A stretch of 5,910 nt of DNA from Candidatus Colwelliibacteriota bacterium (GTDB taxonomy: Bacteria; Patescibacteriota; Minisyncoccia; UBA6257; Colwellbacteraceae): positions 1-5,910 of the forward strand of contig JACWAO010000087.1 of the NCBI GenBank assembly GCA_014874305.1, given 5' to 3'. Made by a program: the position numbers and the translations under genes. Within the stretch, counting starts at the first letter, position 1; each line of letters starts with the position of its first letter. This document shows positions 1 to 4,048 of the stretch, in pieces. The notes below the pieces were generated by a model. That model ran no database searches and was not told the origin of the DNA. It saw only the letters and a program-made list of their open reading frames with translations.

Positions 1-2
1 TC

Positions 3-590
3 ATAGAACTCCTCATCGTCATCGCCATCATAGGGATCCTGGCCTCCGTCGTCGTCTTAGTCCTCAACCCAGCTCAACTCCTGTCTCAGTCAAGGGATAG
101 CAGAAGAACACAGGATCTCTCTAACCTCAATAACGCGTTATCTTCATATCTAGGCGATGGTAATTCCGGTCTTGGTTCGTCAAATATCGTTTACGTTTCC
201 ATACCGGATCCGACTTTGGCGACCGGAGCTACTTCGACCTGTTCTTCCTTGGGGCTTCCAACTCTTCCGGCTGACTGGAGTTATCAGTGTGTTTCGACCA
301 CGACCTTAAGAAATTCCAATGGAACCGGTTGGATTCCGGTTGATTTCCAATCTGTTTCTTTTGGAACACCAATCCCAGAACTGCCGATTGATCCGGTTAA
401 CTCAACCTCTACCGGCGAATACTATACTTATTCGGTTAACGGATCGAAGCAGTGGGAGTTGACTGCTGAGATGGAGGCTAATAAAAATCGCGGTCCTGGA
501 ACAATAGCTGGGAACGACGGCGGAGAAAATTCTTTTATGTATGAAGTGGGCAGTAATGTTAATTTAATCGACCCTACCGCTTTGAACTAG
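3..590 (+). CDS. Type IV pilin / pseudopilin (5' partial)
   Basis: The frame is open from the first bases of the window to TAG at 588-590, giving about 195 residues; the start codon, leader peptide and first mature residues lie upstream. The first visible residues, IELLIVIAIIGILASVVVLV, are the classic hydrophobic alpha-1 helix after a prepilin peptidase site, and the Glu matches the conserved Glu5 of mature pilins. A charged helix (SRDSRRTQDLSNLNNALSSYL) follows, as in GspG/PilA-like pseudopilins. The rest is a Ser/Thr/Asn/Gly-rich globular head with PIPELPIDPVNS, YYTYSVNG and a closing GGENSFMYEVGSN, which resembles normal ends of pilin-like proteins. By family knowledge it would be cleaved and methylated by PilD, then assembled into a pilus or pseudopilus in the cytoplasmic membrane. 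Major pilin, minor pilin and secretion pseudopilin cannot be told apart. The stop falls one base before the flanking repeat of an IS200-like element, so the present C-terminus may not be ancestral. Confidence 0.88.
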   Translation: MELLIVIAIIGILASVVVLVLNPAQLLSQSRDSRRTQDLSNLNNALSSYLGDGNSGLGSSNIVYVSIPDPTLATGATSTCSSLGLPTLPADWSYQCVSTTTLRNSNGTGWIPVDFQSVSFGTPIPELPIDPVNSTSTGEYYTYSVNGSKQWELTAEMEANKNRGPGTIAGNDGGENSFMYEVGSNVNLIDPTALN

Positions 591-596
591 ATCATT

Positions 597-616
597 CCGA
601 CCAGCTTGCTGGTCGG
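597..616. repeat. Left-end hairpin of the IS200-like element
   Basis: CCGACCAGC, two T residues, GCTGGTCGG: a perfect 9-bp stem lying 24 bases upstream of the transposase start. It is identical in all 20 bases to the copy at 1091-1110. Such subterminal hairpins are what IS200/IS605 TnpA dimers recognise on single-stranded DNA. Next to the transposase start it could also lower read-through transcription or occlude translation initiation, as described for IS200. Confidence 0.8.
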
Positions 617-640
617 TTACCGATTGTTTACGATTAATGT

Positions 641-1081
641 ATGCGAGCAGTCGTAACCACTGAAAGCTGTGCCTACCAGATCCACTATCATTTTGTCATC
701 CCAGTTAAGTACAGGAAGGCCATCTTTGATAATCCCGACTGCGAGCATACATTGATATCGATATGTAAAGGAATCGAAGAGCGATATGACATCGTTTTTG
801 AAAAAGGGGGCATCGATCTGAATCACGTCCACCTCTTACTCTCTGCCGCCCCAAGGTTCTCTCCCTCGGACATCATCCGGATCGTGAAAAGCATAACCGC
901 CAGGGAGCTCTTCAAGAAACACCCTGGCTTGAAGAGAGAACTTTGGGGCGGTCATCTCTGGTCCGAAGGTTATTTCGTAGCCACAATCGGAGAAGGCGGC
1001 AACAAGGACGTGATTCAGAAATACATTGAAAACCAGGGCAAATCAACCGAAGAACTCCAGCTCAAGCTCTTCGATTTCTAA
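641..1081 (+). CDS. tnpA: IS200/IS605-family transposase TnpA (HUH-Y1)
   Basis: This 146-residue protein has the usual size of IS200/IS605 TnpA. The early strand YQIHYHFVIPVKYRKAIF matches the family's N-terminal signature. The HUH metal-binding motif is NHVHLLL with His62 and His64. The catalytic-helix signature is YIENQ, with the nucleophile Tyr128 and the metal-assisting Gln132, preceded by the typical WSEGYFVATIG segment. All catalytic residues are present and the frame is intact, so the enzyme could be active. TnpA nicks and rejoins single-stranded DNA at hairpin-marked ends, forming a 5'-phosphotyrosine intermediate. It is flanked on both sides by identical hairpins. There is no clear Shine-Dalgarno before the ATG at 641, consistent with the weak expression typical of the family. 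A REP-associated RAYT is the nearest alternative; the length and YIENQ motif favour a classic TnpA. Confidence 0.93.
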   Translation: MRAVVTTESCAYQIHYHFVIPVKYRKAIFDNPDCEHTLISICKGIEERYDIVFEKGGIDLNHVHLLLSAAPRFSPSDIIRIVKSITARELFKKHPGLKRELWGGHLWSEGYFVATIGEGGNKDVIQKYIENQGKSTEELQLKLFDF

Positions 1082-1090
1082 CCTCTGATA

Positions 1091-1110
1091 CCGACCAGCT
1101 TGCTGGTCGG
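1091..1110. repeat. Right-end hairpin of the IS200-like element
   Basis: Exact copy, in the same orientation, of the 20-bp hairpin at 597-616, starting 9 bases after the tnpA stop. Four bases later comes TCATT (1115-1119), the proposed right cleavage site. The bases TGATA immediately before the hairpin foot could serve as guide, since TGA can pair with the TCA of the cleavage site; that pairing is inference. Confidence 0.8.
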
Positions 1111-1161
1111 AGGTTCATTCGCGGCCAGGGTATAGTTATCGATGGCGTTAAGTATCACATC

Positions 1162-1620
1162 GTGGCTGAGGGAGATAATGCTCTGCCCGGTTTAGGAGGA
1201 TCTGGCCCGAATACTTTTGGATTATTAGATTCTAATTGGAATCAACTTTTTAGTTCTGGGAGATCGTATAATACGTCTATTGTAAACGTCCTGTCTGGAT
1301 CAGTAGTTGGCACCAGTACAACATACGATGTTTATGGTAATCCAAGTGTTGCCAACCCTGCTATGGTTAACCAATTAAACTCGCTTACTAATACTCAAGA
1401 AATTTTGATATATACCCTTGATGAACCACAAAATAATAGGATGGCCTATGGACTTGATACTGCTATGTACAACACTGGAGCTACGGCCAATATTTTTGGA
1501 TCAGCTAATTTTAAATGGAGGGGGGCTTATGTTCTAATAGCTCAGCCCGGAAAAGGAGTATATCTCGAAGAGTATAAAGGGAGTATAGACAACGATACTA
1601 ACGCCTGGATTTCTTTATAA
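1162..1620 (+). CDS. ILEI/FAM3-like domain protein, probably missing its 5' end
   Basis: From the only in-frame start (GTG at 1162) this gives 152 residues. The core GRSYNTSIVNVLSGSVVG (residues 33-50), the strand EILIYTLDE (80-88), then GAT (106-108) and FKWRGAYVLIAQPG (117-130) follow, in order, the motifs of the interleukin-like EMT inducer (ILEI/FAM3/PANDER) domain: GRG-N-VN-SG, a hydrophobic strand ending in D, a GS/GA turn, and FR-S-W-VGAKG. Domain recognition is by eye. The role of bacterial members is poorly known, though such domains occur in surface and phage-tail proteins. The GTG has no ribosome binding site. The frame is open further upstream and looks coding just before it (RGQGIVIDGVKYHIV), back to the IS right end at 1119/1120. 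The gene therefore probably began on the other side of the insertion, and this may be an untranslated fragment. Gly, Ser, Asn and Thr are plentiful, as in the neighbouring pilin, which suits an exported protein, but no signal peptide remains. Confidence 0.6.
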   Translation: MAEGDNALPGLGGSGPNTFGLLDSNWNQLFSSGRSYNTSIVNVLSGSVVGTSTTYDVYGNPSVANPAMVNQLNSLTNTQEILIYTLDEPQNNRMAYGLDTAMYNTGATANIFGSANFKWRGAYVLIAQPGKGVYLEEYKGSIDNDTNAWISL

Positions 1621-1652
1621 GATTTAAAAGGGGAGTTGCTCCAGGGATATAA

Positions 1653-1680
1653 CTGTCGCATAACATACATTATGCGACAG
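1653..1680. other. dif: dif-like Xer recombination site (candidate)
   Basis: Two 11-bp arms, CTGTCGCATAA and TTATGCGACAG, are perfect reverse complements separated by the 6-bp centre CATACA; pairing extends one more base each side (1652-1681). The 11-6-11 geometry is that of XerC/XerD dif sites. The inner bases CGCATAA and TTATG equal those of the well-known proteobacterial dif (GGTGCGCATAA, 6 bp, TTATGTTAAAT). The outer bases differ, and the arms are more symmetric than in E. coli, as might suit a single Xer recombinase. No T-run follows on either strand, which argues against a terminator. It could be the chromosomal dimer-resolution site or an attachment site used by a dif-exploiting mobile element. 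No recombinase gene is in the window. Confidence 0.5.
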
Positions 1681-1739
1681 TATATAGTTCAGAGTTCATT
1701 GAGAATCTCCCTCTTCCCTATCGGAGAATAACGCGCTAT

Positions 1740-1780
1740 AAAAAATGCCCTAACTAGCAAGCTATATGCGTAGTTAGGGC
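1740..1780 (-). terminator. Rho-independent terminator of the minus-strand gene
   Basis: Read on the minus strand, GCCCTAACTA (1780-1771) pairs perfectly with TAGTTAGGGC (1756-1747) around a 14-nt loop. The stem is followed, after one A, by six T residues (1745-1740). It begins 12 bases past the TAG of the gene at 1793-2068, the expected place and orientation. Confidence 0.8.
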
Positions 1781-1792
1781 GTGGGGCCGGTT

Positions 1793-2068
1793 CTATAAGC
1801 CAAGGATTTTCTCTACCTCCTCTCTAACACTAATCGTGTCCACACTCTTACGAGCCAGGGCTTCGGATATTTCAACCGCGTTGTTGAGGGTTTGATCCAG
1901 GACTATCATCCACTTATCAACTATTGGGACTCCGGTGATACGACCGCCGCCTTTCTTTATTTTCTGATGAGCTATGGCGAGCGCCTCGATTACAGGACCC
2001 AAAACAAAGATGGCATTGTAGAGCTCCTTAGGATTAGGCGGCACTTCTTCGGGCTCCATCCTCCACAT
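1793..2068 (-). CDS. Small protein of unknown function
   Basis: I do not recognise this gene. The minus frame runs from a possible TTG at 2134 (113 residues) to TAG at 1793. The likelier starts are ATG codons at 2068 (91 residues, chosen here, after a run of five G) or 2059 (88 residues). The TTG would sit almost on the predicted transcription start and would code an atypical N-terminus. The product is soluble and probably helical, with an acidic, Pro-rich start (MEPEEVPPNPKEL), a moderately hydrophobic stretch (YNAIFVLGPVIEALAIAHQKI), a Gly-rich basic turn (KKGGGRITG), and a C-terminal helix with alternating charges (REEVEKILGL). There is no signal peptide or known motif. A clear terminator directly downstream and a divergent promoter region upstream support a real single-gene transcription unit. 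Confidence 0.6.
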   Translation of the reverse strand: MWRMEPEEVPPNPKELYNAIFVLGPVIEALAIAHQKIKKGGGRITGVPIVDKWMIVLDQTLNNAVEISEALARKSVDTISVREEVEKILGL

Positions 2069-2138
2069 CCCCCATTCTGAAGGAGTTCGGAATCGGAGAA
2101 CCTTCGAAGCCTGCGCTAAGGAGCCTGTGCACAATATC

Positions 2139-2167
2139 AGTATGGTCTTATATGACTATTTTTTCAA
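2139..2167 (-). promoter_or_regulatory. Putative promoter of the minus-strand small protein
   Basis: On the minus strand TTGAAA (2167-2162) and CATACT (2144-2139) are separated by 17 bp, a 5/6 and 4/6 match to sigma-70-type hexamers. The predicted start of transcription lies at the TTG codon near 2134. That favours translation from one of the ATGs further in. Confidence 0.35.
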
Positions 2168-2178
2168 GGAGAGATTTC

Positions 2179-2187
2179 TGTTAGAAT
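2179..2187 (+). promoter_or_regulatory. Putative extended -10 promoter of the nuclease gene
   Basis: TG, one base, then TAGAAT (2182-2187) forms an extended -10 element 23 bases before the ATG at 2211. The expected leader is about 17 nt. No good -35 is seen at normal spacing, which extended -10 promoters tolerate. It is divergent from the minus-strand promoter at 2139-2167. Confidence 0.4.
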
Positions 2188-2210
2188 AAACAGGTTAAGT
2201 TAACGCAATT

Positions 2211-2993
2211 ATGTATTATCGGGACGCAAAGGATTTTATGGATAGCGCGGGGCATGAGGTGGGCGGAGAATGGTATCCAAGAGTAACCAGTATCGTTTCA
2301 ATCAAAGCCAAGCCGGAACTATACCGTTTCTACGGTCAGCTTAAGAGTTTCGCCGAGGGTGAGGCAATTAAAAAACAATCCGCCGATGAAGGAACGGCTG
2401 TTCATAACGCCGTAGAATCAATAATGCTTGGAGAAGATCCGGATGTTCCAAGTGAGATTGCTCCGGCCGTCAGCGCTTTTATGCGATTCAGCGATAAGGT
2501 TGGAATAAAAGTTAACTCGGATTGGGTGGAAAAAATGGTCGCCCACCCGGATGAGAGGTATTCCGGAACGGTTGACTCGGTTGCGACAATAGGAGGGCGC
2601 ATCGGAATTTTGGACATTAAGACTTCCCTATCCGTTTACCGCGATTACGGACTGCAAACATCAGCGTACTTCGCGGTCGCAAAGGACGTTTATAAAATAG
2701 ACGATCTCGCGGCAAGATGGATATTGCGTATTGATCAGTATCAACTTTGTTTTCACTGCGGAGCTTCAAAGCGCTCAAAAGGCGGAAAGGCAAAAGTAAG
2801 AAGGCCCGCGTCCGGGGTCGTGTTTCCCGTTCACTTTGACGAGTGTGATCACGAGTGGTCGGAAACACGCGGAGACGTCGAACTTAAGGAGTTTGAGGGG
2901 TGGGAGAATGACTACTCTGCTTTCCTGGGCGCCAAAAGGCTTTGGGAGTGGGAAAACGAGTACTGGCTTAAAAGGATAGGATACCTAAAGTAA
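2211..2993 (+). CDS. PD-(D/E)XK superfamily nuclease with Cys/His insertion
   Basis: The 260-residue product carries the ordered motifs of RecB/Cas4-type PD-(D/E)XK nucleases: GTAVHNAVE with His65, GTVD with Asp122, the core LDIKTS with Asp135 and Lys137, and LQTSAY with Gln149 and Tyr153. These residues bind Mg2+ and cut DNA in the family, and all are present, so an active enzyme is expected. After Tyr153 comes an insertion with CFHCG (Cys180, Cys183), a basic stretch (SKRSKGGKAKVRRP), then HFDECDHEW (Cys212, His214), a possible zinc knuckle. The C-terminus is Trp-rich and helical. It differs from Cas4 in lacking the four-Cys iron-sulfur pattern split between both ends, and no cas genes or repeats are nearby. 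The gene stands alone; ATG 2211 gives the full fold and no strong Shine-Dalgarno is present. Substrate and pathway are unknown; repair or phage-derived processing are both possible. Confidence 0.8.
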   Translation: MYYRDAKDFMDSAGHEVGGEWYPRVTSIVSIKAKPELYRFYGQLKSFAEGEAIKKQSADEGTAVHNAVESIMLGEDPDVPSEIAPAVSAFMRFSDKVGIKVNSDWVEKMVAHPDERYSGTVDSVATIGGRIGILDIKTSLSVYRDYGLQTSAYFAVAKDVYKIDDLAARWILRIDQYQLCFHCGASKRSKGGKAKVRRPASGVVFPVHFDECDHEWSETRGDVELKEFEGWENDYSAFLGAKRLWEWENEYWLKRIGYLK

Positions 2994-3041
2994 ATAAATC
3001 CGAAATCTGAAACATGTTGTGTTCTCGTGTTTAGAATTTCG

Positions 3042-3057
3042 TCCGCCAGCTGGCGGA
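3042..3057. repeat. Perfect 16-bp palindrome, REP-like
   Basis: TCCGCCAGCTGGCGGA is its own reverse complement and sits between two convergent gene ends (stops at 2993 and 3073). It shares the CCAGC/GCTGG core and GC-rich flanks with the hairpins of the IS200-like element, but it is a different sequence. No T-run flanks it, so a classical terminator is unlikely. It could be a dispersed REP-like element or a bidirectional transcript-end hairpin. Confidence 0.6.
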
Positions 3058-3072
3058 TTGATGCTTGAGATT

Positions 3073-3255
3073 TCAATTATTGGTGTACTTTTCTATTATA
3101 ATCGGCGTCGCAGTCCCCTCTTTTCCCAGCAGATACCCAACCATAAACGCTAAGGACGACAGAAGGACGAGTCCGATCGTCAGTTTTATGACAGCCAGCC
3201 TATCTGTCTGCGGTTGCGGACTCGTGGCGCGGCTCTTCATTGACAAAAACCTCAT
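3073..3255 (-). CDS. Small single-pass membrane protein, unknown function
   Basis: This 60-residue product has a basic, polar N-terminus (MRFLSMKSRATSPQPQTDR), one hydrophobic segment at about residues 21-44 (AVIKLTIGLVLLSSLAFMVG) and a short C-terminal tail, KEGTATPIIIEKYTNN. The positive N-terminus suggests it stays inside, with the tail outside. The start ATG at 3255 is used here; a second ATG at residue 6 is possible. An AAGG lies about 12 bases upstream, a weak ribosome binding site. It is divergent from rpmA across 46 bases and convergent with the nuclease gene, ending in TGA. The same bases also carry an open plus-strand frame, but that one starts with TTG, lacks a clean topology and is rejected. 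No family is recognised. Confidence 0.55.
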   Translation of the reverse strand: MRFLSMKSRATSPQPQTDRLAVIKLTIGLVLLSSLAFMVGYLLGKEGTATPIIIEKYTNN

Positions 3256-3281
3256 ATTTTTATAACCTTATCAGGTATTTA

Positions 3282-3287
3282 TATAGT
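3282..3287 (+). promoter_or_regulatory. Putative -10 element of rpmA
   Basis: TATAGT lies 14 bases before the rpmA ATG in an AT-rich gap. Transcription would start near 3294, giving a leader of about 8 nt, too short for a Shine-Dalgarno, and none is seen. The -35 region is poor. Confidence 0.3.
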
Positions 3288-3301
3288 ATTTTAACTCAGA
3301 T

Positions 3302-3577
3302 ATGGCACATACCAAAGCCGGCGGTTCAACTAAATTAGGAAGGGACTCCGAGTCGAAAAGACTCGGCGTTAAGATTAGCGACGGGCAAAAGGTTAATGCC
3401 GGCCAGATTATCATTCGTCAGAGAGGCTCGAAGTATTCCGCTGGCGGAAACGTCCGCAGGGGCGGAGATGACACCTTGTACGCGGCTTTAAACGGCAAGG
3501 TTAAGTTTTCTGCAAAGAGCAAGACAAGATTTGATGGGACCAGGAAAAAGATGGTGGTTGTTTCGGTAACTTCTTAA
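3302..3577 (+). CDS. rpmA: Large ribosomal subunit protein bL27
   Basis: The 91-residue product opens with MAHTKAGGSTKLGRDSESKRLGVKISDGQ, the diagnostic bL27 start, continuing with AGQIIIRQRGSKYSAGGNV, DDTLYAALNGKVKF and a basic C-terminus (RKKMVVVSVTS). The length is typical. L27 reaches with its flexible N-terminus towards the peptidyl-transferase centre and helps place the acceptor ends of tRNAs. The Firmicutes-type cleavable N-terminal extension is absent; translation starts directly with MAH. The usual partners rplU (upstream) and obgE (downstream) are missing: the upstream neighbour is divergent, and the downstream gene rplI is convergent with a 3-base gap. rpmA is therefore its own transcription unit here, with no Shine-Dalgarno before the ATG. 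Confidence 0.97.
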   Translation: MAHTKAGGSTKLGRDSESKRLGVKISDGQKVNAGQIIIRQRGSKYSAGGNVRRGGDDTLYAALNGKVKFSAKSKTRFDGTRKKMVVVSVTS

Positions 3578-3580
3578 AAG

Positions 3581-4042
3581 CTAGTTTTCTTTCCCAACCA
3601 CCTCAACGTCTATCTCTTCCCTAGTTCCACCAAGCTTTAAAGTGATTTTGTGTCTGCCTAGAGATTTAATCGGCCTATCCATATTTTCTATGTCTGCTCC
3701 AGCAGGCATTTTTTTATTCCAGTCAAACCGTTCGGACAACGCTTTTAATATATTGTCCTTCGTTACGGAACCGAATACCTCTCCCCCGCTCCCGACCTTA
3801 ACGGGTATTACCAACGGATCGGACTGTAATTTTTTGGTTATGGAATCAATTATTTCTTTCGTTTGCCGCAGTTTTTCTTCCCTGGCCGCGATACCGTTTT
3901 TAAGTTCGCTTAATGAAGTTTTATCGGACTCTTTGGCTAATTGTTTTGGTATAAGGTAGTTCTTGGCGTAGCCATCGGCCACGTTTTTTATCTCATTTTT
4001 ACGTCCAAAACCCCTTATATCCTTAAGAAGGATTACTTGCAT
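3581..4042 (-). CDS. rplI: Large ribosomal subunit protein bL9
   Basis: The 153-residue product begins MQVILLKDIRGFGRKNEIKNVADGYAKNYLIPKQLA, the bL9 signature of the N-terminal rRNA-binding domain. A long charged connecting helix follows (about residues 42-75) and then a C-terminal domain with GGEVFGSVTKDNI. The length is close to the E. coli protein. L9 binds 23S rRNA near the L1 stalk and helps hold the reading frame. It lies 6 bases downstream of ctp on the same strand (TGA TAA ACA ATG, two stops in tandem), so the two are surely cotranscribed. The usual rpsF-ssb-rpsR neighbours are absent. Its stop lies 3 bases from that of rpmA, with no room for a terminator between them. L9 is reported missing from some CPR lineages, so its presence narrows placement if this is a CPR genome. 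Confidence 0.96.
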   Translation of the reverse strand: MQVILLKDIRGFGRKNEIKNVADGYAKNYLIPKQLAKESDKTSLSELKNGIAAREEKLRQTKEIIDSITKKLQSDPLVIPVKVGSGGEVFGSVTKDNILKALSERFDWNKKMPAGADIENMDRPIKSLGRHKITLKLGGTREEIDVEVVGKEN

Positions 4043-4048
4043 TGTTTA

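Larger units (their letters stand above)
597..1119 (+). mobile_element. IS200-like insertion sequence (IS200/IS605 family, tnpA only)
   Basis: A single Y1 transposase gene is bracketed by two identical 20-bp hairpins at 597-616 and 1091-1110. The pentamer TCATT lies directly left of the left hairpin (592-596) and again four bases right of the right hairpin (1115-1119). IS200/IS605 elements transpose as single strands, make no target duplication, insert 3' of a short target, and end in a right cleavage site resembling that target. This gives proposed limits of 597-1119 (523 bp). No TnpB/IscB gene and no inverted-repeat ends are visible, which is the IS200-type layout. The limits are inferred. 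A left hairpin at the extreme tip is unusual, because known members leave room there for a guide sequence. Confidence 0.7.
1621..1790. other. Gene-free stretch holding a dif-like site and a terminator
   Basis: No coding frame is supported between the ILEI stop and the stop of the minus-strand gene. The stretch holds a perfect long inverted repeat (1652-1681) and a minus-strand rho-independent terminator (1740-1780), both listed separately. In the remainder, 1682-1739, I see no recognisable element. Confidence 0.7.

Noticed and set aside
617..832. Minus-strand open frame opposite the transposase gene
   Set aside because: It lies wholly within tnpA and its left-end region; the plus frame has all catalytic motifs.
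1652..1681. Reading the long inverted repeat as a terminator for the ILEI gene
   Set aside because: No T-run follows on either strand, and the 11-6-11 layout with a dif-type core fits a recombination site better.
1892..2080. Plus-strand open frame of 62 codons
   Set aside because: It overlaps the minus-strand gene, which has a matching terminator; no recognisable features of its own.
2402..2868. Minus-strand open frames within the nuclease gene
   Set aside because: The plus strand carries the ordered PD-(D/E)XK motifs over the whole region.
2211..2993. Cas4 or CRISPR association of the nuclease
   Set aside because: No cas neighbours, no repeat-spacer array, and the Cys pattern is not that of Cas4.
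3065..3265. Plus-strand open frame opposite the small membrane protein
   Set aside because: It needs a TTG start and has an erratic composition with no coherent topology; the minus frame has a basic N-terminus, one clean membrane segment and an ATG.
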